Assembly (NCBI RefSeq): GCF_002257565.1
Contig: NZ_CP022736.1
Span: 4,650,001-4,714,000, forward strand
Reading direction: 5' to 3'
DNA length: 64,000 nucleotides
DNA from: Herbaspirillum sp. meg3
GTDB taxonomy: Bacteria > Pseudomonadota > Gammaproteobacteria > Burkholderiales > Burkholderiaceae_D
Positions 8,717 to 16,835 of this stretch are shown piece after piece. Position 1 is the first letter of the stretch, and every line of letters begins with the position of its first letter. Below the pieces are notes generated by a model. That model made no database searches and was not told the origin of the DNA. It saw only the letters and a list, made by a program, of their open reading frames with translations. A program made the translations under genes and the position numbers.

Positions 8717-9625
8717 ATGACGCAAGATCTGAACGACCTCTACTACTTCGCCGTCGTGGTGGAACATCGTGGCTTTGCCGCCGCCGGCCGGGCGTTGGGC
8801 ATTCCCAAATCGAAACTGAGCAGACGCATTGCGCAGCTTGAAGAGCGCCTGGGCACGCGCCTGATTCAACGCTCCACGCGCAGCCTGTCGGTGACCGAGC
8901 TGGGTCAGAGCTATTACGAACACTGCAAGGCAATGCTGGTGGAAGCCGAAGCCGCGCAGGAAGCCATTGAACGCAATCGCGCCGAACCGCAAGGCACGGT
9001 GCGCCTGACTTGTCCGGTGGCGCTGCTGCATGGACGCGTGGGTGTGATGCTGGCGGATTTTTTGATGGAACATCCACGGGTCACCTTGCAGGTGGAATCG
9101 ACCAACCGCCGCGTGGATGTCATCAATGAGGGGGTCGACGTGGCCTTGCGTGTACGTCTGCCGCCGTTGGAAGACAGCGACCTGGTGCTGAAGACTTTCG
9201 GCGTGCGTCACTGGTGCCTGACCGCGAGTCCTGCTCTGCTGGAGAAATGCCGGGTGCCGGAAGTGCCTGCCGACCTGCATCGTTTCCCCAGCCTGAGCAT
9301 GACAATTCCTGCGGAAGATCACGTCTGGTATCTGGAAAACACCGATGGCGAGACCGCTTCCATCCGCTACAACCCGCGCATGATGACTGACGATACGACC
9401 GCGCTGAAACGCGCAGCCGTCGCTGGTGCGGGAATCGTATTCCTGCCGACGATGGTGGTGATCGATGAGTTAAGAAATGGCACTCTGGTCAAGGTGCTAC
9501 CGGATTGGGCGCCAAAGTCAGGCATCATCCACGCCGTGTATTCGTCGCGCCGCTTTCTGTTGCCGTCGGTGCGGCAGCTGATCGATTTTCTGGCGAAGCG
9601 TTTTGAAGAGCTGGAAGATTACTGA
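8717..9625 (+). CDS. LysR-family transcriptional regulator (YhaJ-like)
   Basis: A 302-residue regulator. The N-terminal winged helix-turn-helix is at about 1-62 (LNDLYYFAVVVEHRGFAAA, IPKSKLSRRIAQLEERLG), followed by a type-2 periplasmic-binding-like effector domain. The ATG at 8717 follows AGGGAAGG. It ends one base before the stop of the convergent pirin gene. A LysR next to a pirin gene recalls the E. coli yhaJ-yhaK pair, which supports a shared role, perhaps in aromatic-compound or stress sensing. The inducer is unknown. Confidence 0.9.
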   Translation: MTQDLNDLYYFAVVVEHRGFAAAGRALGIPKSKLSRRIAQLEERLGTRLIQRSTRSLSVTELGQSYYEHCKAMLVEAEAAQEAIERNRAEPQGTVRLTCPVALLHGRVGVMLADFLMEHPRVTLQVESTNRRVDVINEGVDVALRVRLPPLEDSDLVLKTFGVRHWCLTASPALLEKCRVPEVPADLHRFPSLSMTIPAEDHVWYLENTDGETASIRYNPRMMTDDTTALKRAAVAGAGIVFLPTMVVIDELRNGTLVKVLPDWAPKSGIIHAVYSSRRFLLPSVRQLIDFLAKRFEELEDY

Positions 9626-10459
9626 TCAGGCTGCAACCGAGCTTGTCGCTGCTACGGAGCTGGCCGGCACATTGATTGGATCACCACTCAGCAGCAGTGC
9701 CGTGGTGCTGGCATGGGTTTCGAGGAAGATGCCTTCGCCCTGGGCGTCCAACATGACCACTTCACCGGCGCGTGCAGTCTGATCACCGTTGATCATGACC
9801 GAACCGTTCAAGATTGCCAGTAGCAGCGTGCGCCCTTCAACCGTCTTCAATTCACTGGCACAGCGCGATTTCAGCTGCAGCTCCCATACGTCGAACGATG
9901 ACGATGTCGGCACCGCACCGCGGTGGCTCGCACAATGTCCCGCAATGACGCGGATGTGACCGCCGTCCTCGGGCAGGCGCAGCGTTGGAATTGCGTCAAC
10001 GCCGATGATCTTCTCTGCCGGTACATGATGCAGATGGGGCGGACAGTCTGATGCCGGCAACGGCAAGTCAATCCACAGCTGCAGCATCTCGATCACGTCG
10101 TTGCGCCGGGTGCTGACGGGTTGAAATTTCCCTGTTGCAGTCGTGTCGGAAACGGTCATCCATTTCACATCGCCCGCCCCGATCAACACCGTCTTTCCGG
10201 ATGCATCGGTATATTCCAGCTGGCCTTGATAGACCATCGTGAGCATCTTGCAATTGCTGTGGGTGTGCGGCCTGACGGCGATGGCACTGTCCGAAGTCGG
10301 CGCAAGAGTCGATATCGGCGTTGGTGCAACATGGTCGAGCGACAAAAAAGGACTGACGTGCCGGCCCAGCGTACGCTGCGAAAAAAGCGTGCGTGCCAGC
10401 AAGCCGTCGCCGATGCGATGTTGCCTGGTGCCGCTGTAGATGCCGAGAATTTTTTTCAT
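9626..10459 (-). CDS. Pirin family protein (YhaK-like)
   Basis: A 277-residue bicupin. The N-terminal cupin contains PHTHSNCKMLTMVYQGQLEY and GAGDVKWMTV, the pirin signature. A C-terminal cupin starts near residue 185. The first His pair of the pirin metal site (PHTH) is present. The second His/Glu pair that normally follows the WMT segment is replaced by a Ser/Thr-rich stretch (SDTTATGKFQ), so metal binding and quercetinase-type activity may be lost. GGAGGATGAATC precedes the ATG. It is convergent with the LysR gene and has its own upstream region containing a 13-bp inverted repeat. Confidence 0.86.
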   Translation of the reverse strand: MKKILGIYSGTRQHRIGDGLLARTLFSQRTLGRHVSPFLSLDHVAPTPISTLAPTSDSAIAVRPHTHSNCKMLTMVYQGQLEYTDASGKTVLIGAGDVKWMTVSDTTATGKFQPVSTRRNDVIEMLQLWIDLPLPASDCPPHLHHVPAEKIIGVDAIPTLRLPEDGGHIRVIAGHCASHRGAVPTSSSFDVWELQLKSRCASELKTVEGRTLLLAILNGSVMINGDQTARAGEVVMLDAQGEGIFLETHASTTALLLSGDPINVPASSVAATSSVAA

Positions 10460-10581
10460 GATTCATCCTCCTGTTTGTCACTCCTGGCGTGCGCGCGAGG
10501 AGATACCTCAGGAGTCAGGCAATCCTTCATTCAGTCGTGAAATAAGAAAAAGAGAAAAAACAGAAGTGCTGGAGACATCCG

Positions 10582-10621
10582 CTTGCAAGATCAGCGTGCG
10601 GGGGACAACTGATCTTGCAAG
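10582..10621. repeat. 13-bp perfect inverted repeat upstream of the pirin gene
   Basis: CTTGCAAGATCAG (10582-10594) pairs perfectly with CTGATCTTGCAAG (10609-10621) around a 14-nt G-rich loop. It lies about 120 bp upstream of the pirin start and downstream of the small DUF4148 gene. No T-run follows in either direction, so an operator or mRNA-stabilising hairpin is as likely as a terminator. Confidence 0.6.
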
Positions 10622-10723
10622 GGTGTAAAACGAGACCTCTTGCGAGGCTGAACGCGCTTGGCGTGCGGGAGGAGCGGACGGAAACGGTGACAACTACGAG
10701 AACACCTGTCCGTCATGCCATCC

Positions 10724-10999
10724 TCAGGCGCCGATATCGAGCGACTTGCTGCGGTCAACTTGCTTCAATTCTTCCTTGACGGCCTGGCGTGTCACGGTCG
10801 ATTTGTGTTGCACTTCAACCGGATACAGATCGTTGCTGATGATTTCGCCATTGGCGCGTGCTTGCTTCAGTTCTTCGATCACTTGGGCACGTGTCTTGTG
10901 CGAAGCGATTTGTGTTTCTGGTGGGTAGGCTTCTTCAGCCATTGCGCTGCCGATAACGGAGAGGAAAAGCAGGCCTGTGGCGATTTTCTTGATGTTCAT
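10724..10999 (-). CDS. Small secreted DUF4148-type protein
   Basis: A 91-residue protein with a clear signal peptide (MNIKKIATGLLFLSVIGSAMA, cleavage after AMA). A short mature part carries TRAQVIEELKQARANGE, the typical DUF4148 core found in many Burkholderiales periplasmic proteins of unknown function. AAGGAACTATC precedes the ATG. A second similar small secreted protein is encoded just upstream on the same strand. No function is established for the family. Confidence 0.82.
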   Translation of the reverse strand: MNIKKIATGLLFLSVIGSAMAEEAYPPETQIASHKTRAQVIEELKQARANGEIISNDLYPVEVQHKSTVTRQAVKEELKQVDRSKSLDIGA

Positions 11000-11010
11000 G
11001 ATAGTTCCTT

Positions 11011-11048
11011 GGTATGTCGATGATATCGATGGTATCGATGGTATTGAT
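11011..11048. repeat. Short tandem repeat, about four 9-bp units
   Basis: Four consecutive units of the form GRTATYGAT (the first unit is 11 bp) lie immediately upstream of the DUF4148 gene, in its 5' untranslated region. Such short repeats vary easily by slippage and could alter spacing of the leader. Confidence 0.6.
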
Positions 11049-11098
11049 GAGTAAAGGTCGGTAGACCTTGTCTGGTGCTGCTTTGTACCGGCGTCGGA

Positions 11099-11344
11099 TT
11101 AACGCAGATACAGTGTTTCGGCGTAGCTCAGCGGTTCGCGGTTAGCGACTTTTTGCTGAATTTCCTGACGCTTGATAGCGGACTTCGATTGATGCTTGAC
11201 GACTTCTTGCACGTTGGCCTGAGTGCCCTTGTCGGCATCAGCTGTCGTGTTTGCTGCATAAGTGCTGCCTGCTGCGGCGATCAGAAGAACTGCTGCGGCA
11301 AGTTGTTTGACATTCAGGTCAAAGCGGGCGGTAGTGGTGCGCAT
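11099..11344 (-). CDS. Small secreted protein, DUF4148-like
   Basis: An 81-residue protein. The start at 11344 is chosen because GGAGAATCATC precedes it and the product opens with a good signal peptide (MRTTTARFDLNVKQLAAAVL, then LIAAAGSTYAA). The mature part contains VQEVVKHQSKSAIKRQEIQQKV, reminiscent of the DUF4148 core of the neighbouring protein. A longer frame starting at 11485 would lose the signal peptide. Probably co-transcribed with, or a diverged copy of, the downstream gene. Function unknown. Confidence 0.75.
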   Translation of the reverse strand: MRTTTARFDLNVKQLAAAVLLIAAAGSTYAANTTADADKGTQANVQEVVKHQSKSAIKRQEIQQKVANREPLSYAETLYLR

Positions 11345-11834
11345 GATGATTCTCCAAAAAATTAATTTATTCACAATAAATTGGCTTGTGGCAATGTGCC
11401 TGCGAAGCCGACGGCGAGATGAAACTGGTATGAAACTGAAACCGGACTGATACCAAACAGTTGCGTTCGCTTTTGTGTTTTGCAAGTGCGACTGCTTGAG
11501 ACGAAGTGTAGGTTTTGATTCGAATGGTGACTAGGAGGCAAAATTCGGATGGATTGTTCTATTAATGGAACGATTGAGCCGCTTGAATCCCCTGCGGTTG
11601 CCCTCAACGCCATCCCCGTCGCTACGCCTTCCCGGAAAGCCGGCCTCGTCCGGCGGTCATATCGATATCTGTTTATCTTCGTTATCAAGCAAGTTTTGCT
11701 GCCAGATAATCGGTCGCTTAGTACTGTGATCCGCCCCCGCCCCCTTTCCCTCAACTGACGGATCGGACGGATTGCATCACGACTTCGACGACAGCGATTC
11801 ATAGACACGATTAACACCCGCAAAAAAGGCAACC
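11345..11834. other. 490-bp intergenic region with a candidate operator
   Basis: No convincing gene. It contains the near-palindrome GTTC-TATTAATG-GAAC (11556-11571), which looks like a repressor site. A 69-codon reading frame from 11549 follows AGGAGG by ten bases, but its product has no recognisable features and high Arg/Ser content, so it was not called. The region must carry the promoters of the secreted-protein gene (minus) and the SfnB-like gene (plus). Confidence 0.5.
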
Positions 11835-13052
11835 ATGACTCAAGCATCCGGCCCGACCAACTCCGACGCATTGTTCGCTCGCTTTCAGGACATCTTCGCG
11901 CGCATCGCGCAAGGCAGTATCGACCGCGAGAACGACCGCGAGCTGCCCTATGAAGCCGTGCAATGGCTCAAGGACAGTGGCTTCACATCCCTGCGCGTAC
12001 CCGTGGAACAAGGCGGCAGCGGTGTCACCCTGCCGCAATTTTTCGGCCTGCTGATCCGTCTGGCGGAAGCGGAATCGAACCTGCCGCAAATCCTGCGCGT
12101 CAATGCCGGCTATACCGAACTGCTGCTGGAGCGCAAAGACGATGAAGACACCCGCCATTGGCTAAGCGTCATCGGCAAAGGAGAAACCTTCGGTGCGGCG
12201 GCCTCCGAGCGCACCAACTCGACCAGCAACTCGGTCACGGTCACGCCCGATCCGGACAAGCGTCCCGGCCACTTTTTGCTGAACGGTGAAAAATATTATT
12301 CGACCGGCACGCTGTATGCCGACTGGATTCTGGTGCGTGCGCACGACGACGAGTCAGACCTCAACGTGTTGATCAAGAGCGACACACCGGGTGTCACCCG
12401 GGTCGATGACTGGGATGGTTTTGGTCAGCGCCTGACCGGCAGCGGTACAACGCGTTTTAACAACGTGCTGATCACGCAACAGCAAATCCTTGATCGCTAT
12501 CACGTCTCGCAGCCGCGTCGCAACACCATCATCACCGCGTTTTATCAGACCGTGCATCTGGCCACGCTGGCCGGTATCGCACGCGCTGTACAACGCGATG
12601 CCGTTGCATTTACACAAGCCCGCACACGCACTTTCGGCGTACCGGGGCAATCCAGTCCACGCGACAATCCGCTGGTGCATCGTGTGGTGGGACGACTCGC
12701 CAGCCTTGCATGGTCTTCGGAACAACTGGTCAACGCCATCGCCACCGCGATCGAAAACGTGCATCAGGCACGCAAAGCCGGCACCGCCAAGCCGGAAGAC
12801 TACATCGCGCTCGATGTACAAACCTTCCAGGCGCAACAGGTCATCATCGGCCAGGTACTGGAAGCCAGCACGCTGCTGTTTGAAGTCGGCGGCGCGTCGG
12901 CAACCAGTGACAAACGCCGGCTTGATCGTCACTGGCGCAACGCACGTACGCTGGCTTCGCACAATCCGGCGACCCAGCGCGAGGCGGCAATCGGCGACTA
13001 TCACCTCAACGACAATCCACCAAACGAGCGTTTCGGCTTCTCGTATGCGTAA
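11835..13052 (+). CDS. SfnB/DszC-like acyl-CoA dehydrogenase-fold flavin monooxygenase
   Basis: A 405-residue protein of the acyl-CoA dehydrogenase fold. It lacks the YEGT-type glutamate motif and ends in RRLDRHWRNARTLASHNPA, the hallmark of SfnB/DszC-type FMNH2-dependent monooxygenases. Family members oxidise organosulfur compounds such as sulfones. The context of binding proteins, an ABC importer and an LLM-family monooxygenase downstream fits sulfur scavenging. The start ATG at 11835 follows AAAAAGGCAACC. Substrate unknown. Confidence 0.85.
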   Translation: MTQASGPTNSDALFARFQDIFARIAQGSIDRENDRELPYEAVQWLKDSGFTSLRVPVEQGGSGVTLPQFFGLLIRLAEAESNLPQILRVNAGYTELLLERKDDEDTRHWLSVIGKGETFGAAASERTNSTSNSVTVTPDPDKRPGHFLLNGEKYYSTGTLYADWILVRAHDDESDLNVLIKSDTPGVTRVDDWDGFGQRLTGSGTTRFNNVLITQQQILDRYHVSQPRRNTIITAFYQTVHLATLAGIARAVQRDAVAFTQARTRTFGVPGQSSPRDNPLVHRVVGRLASLAWSSEQLVNAIATAIENVHQARKAGTAKPEDYIALDVQTFQAQQVIIGQVLEASTLLFEVGGASATSDKRRLDRHWRNARTLASHNPATQREAAIGDYHLNDNPPNERFGFSYA

Positions 13053-13093
13053 GCAATCTCTCGCGCTCATCTACTGAAAAAATCCGCATAAGA

Positions 13094-13115
13094 ACAAACG
13101 AATTCATTCGTTTGT
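13094..13115. repeat. Perfect 22-bp palindrome between SfnB-like and MetQ-like genes
   Basis: ACAAACGAAT-TC-ATTCGTTTGT has ten perfect base pairs around a 2-nt centre. It lies 42 bp after the SfnB-like stop and about 120 bp before the first binding-protein start. It is more likely an operator than a terminator because no T-run follows and the centre is too short for a stable RNA loop. Confidence 0.6.
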
Positions 13116-13237
13116 CTCGCTCGCAGTCCTCTCTACACTTGTTCGTTCATCCTGCACGGCGGCGCATTCCAGCGCTGGTGTGCAGGTATTTGCAGGTACG
13201 TCCACAAGACGGCCGCACATCAATCCAACAAGAGAAA

Positions 13238-14086
13238 ATGACGCCGAACATGCAAGCCAAGTTTTATAAATCCCTGATGACACTGGCGCTGAGTCTGTTT
13301 GCCTTCACCGTCGCTTTCACTTCACAGCACGCCAGTGCAGCGCCACAAAAACCCGAACTGCGCGTGGGCTTCGTACCCGGTCCGTATATCGACGAATTCA
13401 AAATCGGTGTGCAACCCGAGCTGGAGAAGAAGGGCTACAAGATCAAATACTACGAATTCAGCACCGGCCTGGAAGCCAATAGTGCTGTGTTCAAGGGCGA
13501 TATCGACGCCAACGTGATGCAGCATTCGGTGTTCCTGAAATCGTATAACGACCGCAACAAAACCGACCTGGTCGGCATCGTGCAGGTGCCGACGCCACCG
13601 ATGGGCTTGTATTCGAAGAAGCACCGCAGCCTCGATGGATTGAAAAAAGGCTTCACCGTTGCCGTACCGAACGATCCGGTCAACCTGCAACGCGCGCTGT
13701 GGATACTGCAACGCCTCGGCTGGATCCGGATCAAGGAGAACGCCAATCCCGTCGACGTCACCGAACTCGATGTGATCGAAAACAAGGTCGGCCTCAAGCT
13801 GGTATTACTGGAAAACGCGCAAGGTCCGCGCGCGCTGGACGATGCCGATTTTGCGGCGATCCAGGGCAACTTCGCCATCTTCGCCAAGCTGAAGCTGTCA
13901 GAAGCCTTCATCCTCGAAGACATGACGCCGGCCTACATCAACGTTCTGGCGGTAAAGAAAACCCGACAGACCGACCAATATGCACGCGACATCGTCGAGG
14001 CGTATCGCTCCGACACCTTCCAGAACGCGATCCGTGCGGATCGCTTCTATGACGGCTTCCGTCTGCCGGATTATTTCAAGAAATAA
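13238..14086 (+). CDS. MetQ/NlpA-family ABC transporter substrate-binding protein (copy 1)
   Basis: A 282-residue periplasmic binding protein. The start at 13238 (or 13250) is chosen for AAGAGA upstream and the signal peptide ending at QHASAAPQ; the longer frame from 13112 is unlikely. Lipoprotein_9 family features include GFVPGPYIDEFK, then DIDANVMQHSVFLKSYN and the KIAIPND-like segment TVAVPNDPVNLQRAL. No lipobox cysteine is seen, so it should be a soluble periplasmic protein. It is followed 39 bp later by a paralogue and then by the ATPase and permease genes. Ligand: probably an organosulfur compound or methionine derivative. Confidence 0.88.
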   Translation: MTPNMQAKFYKSLMTLALSLFAFTVAFTSQHASAAPQKPELRVGFVPGPYIDEFKIGVQPELEKKGYKIKYYEFSTGLEANSAVFKGDIDANVMQHSVFLKSYNDRNKTDLVGIVQVPTPPMGLYSKKHRSLDGLKKGFTVAVPNDPVNLQRALWILQRLGWIRIKENANPVDVTELDVIENKVGLKLVLLENAQGPRALDDADFAAIQGNFAIFAKLKLSEAFILEDMTPAYINVLAVKKTRQTDQYARDIVEAYRSDTFQNAIRADRFYDGFRLPDYFKK

Positions 14087-14125
14087 GCATTCCCTCCCTC
14101 CAGAACAAACATCAAAGGAACGAGC

Positions 14126-14938
14126 ATGAATCAACGTTATCGACTTCGCCTGCAAGCCATGGTGGCGGCAGTCCTGATCTCCACCTTCGGCGTTGCCCAC
14201 AGCGCCGACAAAGTCTTGCGCGTAGGCGTGCGCGGCGGTGTCGACGAGCAGATCTGGGAAGTCGTCACCAAGGTGGCGAAGAAAAACGGCCTGAACGTCG
14301 AGCCGGTCGTCATCTCCGGCGCGGCGAGCCCGAACGAAGCACTCAACAACGGCGATCTGGAGGCCAACTCGTTCCAGCACATCCCCTTCTTGCGTGATCA
14401 GATCAAGCAGCGCGGCTACAAGCTGAGCATCGTGGGCAACACCATCATCTCGCCGATCGCGTTTTATTCCAAGAAATACAAGGCGCTCAAGGATCTGCCT
14501 GATGGCGCCAAGATCGCCATCCCCAACGATCCAAGTAACCAGACGCGGGCACTGGTGATCTTGCGCGATGCGGGCTTCATTACCTTGCGCGAGGGCTTCG
14601 ATCCGTTCACCGGCACGGCCTCACTGGCAGACATCACGTCGTACAAAAAGAAAATCACCCTCATCGAAAGCGCCTCGGTTGTTCTGGCGCGCGCGTTGGA
14701 AGACGTTGACGCCGCTGCCATCATCAACACCTTCGCCTATCAGGTCGGCCTGATTGCGACACGCGATGGCATCGCTGTGGAAAAGCGCGAACACAATCCT
14801 TACGTCAACGTCATCGTGGTGCGTGATCAGGACAAGAACGCAGCATGGGTCGCACCGCTGGTGAAGTCCTACCAGTCGGAAGAAGTACGCCAGTTTATCC
14901 AGAAACAATTTGGCGGCTCGGTGCTGCCCGTGTTTTGA
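14126..14938 (+). CDS. MetQ/NlpA-family ABC transporter substrate-binding protein (copy 2)
   Basis: A 270-residue periplasmic protein starting MNQRYRLRLQAMVAAVL with signal cleavage near AHSAD. The Lipoprotein_9 signatures are GDLEANSFQHIPFL and AKIAIPNDPSNQTRALVIL. AAAGGAACGAGC precedes the ATG. It is a paralogue of the preceding gene but clearly diverged, so the shared ATPase/permease pair may be fed by two receptors of different specificity. The TGA stop overlaps a possible TTG start of the ATPase gene. Confidence 0.88.
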   Translation: MNQRYRLRLQAMVAAVLISTFGVAHSADKVLRVGVRGGVDEQIWEVVTKVAKKNGLNVEPVVISGAASPNEALNNGDLEANSFQHIPFLRDQIKQRGYKLSIVGNTIISPIAFYSKKYKALKDLPDGAKIAIPNDPSNQTRALVILRDAGFITLREGFDPFTGTASLADITSYKKKITLIESASVVLARALEDVDAAAIINTFAYQVGLIATRDGIAVEKREHNPYVNVIVVRDQDKNAAWVAPLVKSYQSEEVRQFIQKQFGGSVLPVF

Positions 14939-16131
14939 GCGCAGCCTTGAACACCTCCTTGAACACCGCGTTGAACATTTCTGCACTGATCGGCGCGGAG
15001 GCAAACCCATCCACGCCGGCAACCGATAAGCCAGCCGCCAAGGCTTACGCAATACCGGCCGCAGGCGTTCAGCCGCATCTGGTGTTTGACAACATCTCCC
15101 GGCAATATCCTTCGCCGGCAGGGACGGTCCATGCGTTGCGCGAGGTGTCCTTCACCGTCGCGCGCGGCGAGATCTTCGGCATCATCGGCCGCAGCGGCGC
15201 GGGCAAATCGACGTTGCTGCGGACGATCAATGCGCTTGAAATACCGGATACCGGCGCCGTCGCGATCAATGGTCTCAAGGTCGGCAGTCTCGACGAGGAT
15301 GCCTTGGTCAAGCTACGCCGCCGGGTAGGCATGATCTTCCAGCATTTCAATCTGCTGTCGGCCAAGACTGTGCGCGATAACGTCGGCCTGCCTTTGCGCG
15401 TAGCCGGTGTCGCCCCGGAGCAGATCCGTGCGCGCGTCGATGCCCTGCTCGATCTGGTCGGCCTGCGCGACAAGGCAGATGTTTATCCGGCCAAACTCTC
15501 CGGCGGGCAAAAGCAACGCGTCGGCATCGCCCGCGCGCTGGTGCATGAACCGGAAATTTTGCTATGCGACGAAGCCACTTCGGCGCTCGATCCGGAATCC
15601 ACACAATCCATCCTGACGCTGCTGCGCGACATCAGCAGCAAGATGGGCCTGACCGTCGTCCTCATCACACACGACATGGCCGTCATCCGCGAAATCTGCG
15701 ATCGCGTGCTGGTGCTCAATCATGGACAAGTGGTGGAACAAGGCGAGGTGTGGCGGGTATTCGGCAATCCGCAGGCGGAAGCGACACGCGCTTTGCTGCG
15801 TCCGCTGCAACATGGATTGCCGGCCGATCTGGCGGCGCAACTGATTGACGATCTCGGCAATCAGGCCGGCGACGTTTTGCTCAGTCTGCGCTTTAACGGT
15901 TCTGCACATCCACAGGGCGTCAGTCTGCAACAGTTGGCGCTGCTCGGGCCTGATGCGACGCTGATTCACGGCGGGCTCGACCGCATCCGCGGCCATGCGC
16001 AAGGCAGCCTGCTGGTTTCGCTGCCTGTCGCCTCATGGGAAGCGATCAAGATCCGCGGCGGCAACAACAATGACCGCTTCCCAGGCGCAGATTTTATTGA
16101 GGTTCTCGGTTATGTCCCTGCCCGCACTTAA
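14935..16131 (+). CDS. MetN-like ABC transporter ATP-binding protein with NIL domain
   Basis: Energises import by the adjacent MetI-like permease. Walker A is GRSGAGKST, the signature is LSGGQKQRVGIARAL, Walker B is ILLCDEATSALDP, and the switch His is in VVLITHDM. A C-terminal NIL domain begins about 90 residues before the end (VLLSLRFNG). The start is uncertain: the frame extends to an ATG at 14845 inside the previous gene, and TTG codons at 14935 (TTGA overlap with the stop), 14947, 14959 and 14971 are alternatives. The ABC domain begins only near 15080, so the first 40-50 residues (Ala/Pro rich, with a 12-bp repeat) are an extension absent from E. coli MetN. Confidence 0.88.
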   Translation: MSAALNTSLNTALNISALIGAEANPSTPATDKPAAKAYAIPAAGVQPHLVFDNISRQYPSPAGTVHALREVSFTVARGEIFGIIGRSGAGKSTLLRTINALEIPDTGAVAINGLKVGSLDEDALVKLRRRVGMIFQHFNLLSAKTVRDNVGLPLRVAGVAPEQIRARVDALLDLVGLRDKADVYPAKLSGGQKQRVGIARALVHEPEILLCDEATSALDPESTQSILTLLRDISSKMGLTVVLITHDMAVIREICDRVLVLNHGQVVEQGEVWRVFGNPQAEATRALLRPLQHGLPADLAAQLIDDLGNQAGDVLLSLRFNGSAHPQGVSLQQLALLGPDATLIHGGLDRIRGHAQGSLLVSLPVASWEAIKIRGGNNNDRFPGADFIEVLGYVPART

Positions 16132-16768
16132 CAAATACGTTCAGGCTTTCTTCGAAACGCTGCTGATGGTCGGCAGCTCGGCGCTGATCGCCATCAGTCT
16201 CGGCCTGTTGCTGGCGATTGTGCTGACGATTACGGCGCGCAACAGTCTGTATCCCAAACCGCGCTTTCATCGCGGCTTATCGGCGACGGTGAATGTATTT
16301 CGCGCCGTGCCTTTCATCATCATGCTGGTGGCGCTGCTGCCGGTCACGCGCTTTCTGGTCGGCACCACGCTGGGCACCTGGGCGGCGGTAGTACCGTTGA
16401 CGGTGAATCTGATTCCCTTCTATGCGCGCATTGCCCAGGTCAGTCTCAATGAAGTCGATCCAGGCTTGGTCGAAGCGGCGCGTGCCATGGGTTGCCGTCG
16501 CTGGCATATCGTACGCCACGTGCTGTTGCCGGAAGCACTGCCTGGTATCGTCGGTGGCATGACGGTCAGCATCATTGCGATGATCAACGCTTCCGCGATG
16601 GCGGGTGCGGTGGGTGCAGGTGGACTCGGCGATCTGGCGATCCGTTATGGGTATGAACGCTACGAGACGCGGGTGATGTTTGAAGTGATCGTGATCTTGA
16701 TTGCGCTGGTATCCATCATCCAGTTGTTCGGCGAAAAACTGTCACGCCGGCTGGACCACAAACATTAG
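16112..16768 (+). CDS. MetI-like ABC transporter permease
   Basis: A 218-residue inner-membrane permease with about five membrane segments. The EAA loop is VEAARAMGCRRWHIVRHVLLPEALPGI, matching the D-methionine permease family in sequence and length (217 in E. coli MetI). The start at 16112 (MSLPALNKYVQ) overlaps the ATPase gene by 20 bases, implying coupled translation. A 16-bp hairpin follows the stop. With the ATPase and the two binding proteins it forms a complete importer. Confidence 0.9.
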   Translation: MSLPALNKYVQAFFETLLMVGSSALIAISLGLLLAIVLTITARNSLYPKPRFHRGLSATVNVFRAVPFIIMLVALLPVTRFLVGTTLGTWAAVVPLTVNLIPFYARIAQVSLNEVDPGLVEAARAMGCRRWHIVRHVLLPEALPGIVGGMTVSIIAMINASAMAGAVGAGGLGDLAIRYGYERYETRVMFEVIVILIALVSIIQLFGEKLSRRLDHKH

Positions 16769-16779
16769 GTCCTGAAACC

Positions 16780-16816
16780 GAAGGGAGTTACCCGATGCGT
16801 TCGGGTAACTCCCTTC
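16780..16816. terminator. Stem-loop between convergent transporter and monooxygenase genes
   Basis: A 16-bp perfect stem (16780-16795 with 16801-16816) closes a 5-nt loop TGCGT. It sits 12 bp after the permease stop and 20 bp before the stop of the convergent LLM monooxygenase gene. No strong T-run flanks it, so termination may be weak or act in both directions. Confidence 0.65.
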
Positions 16817-16835
16817 AGGTGATGCATCTTCCTTC

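Noticed and set aside
11549..11758. A 69-codon frame with AGGAGG ten bases upstream
   Set aside because: Spacing is long, the product has no features, and a regulatory palindrome overlaps its start.
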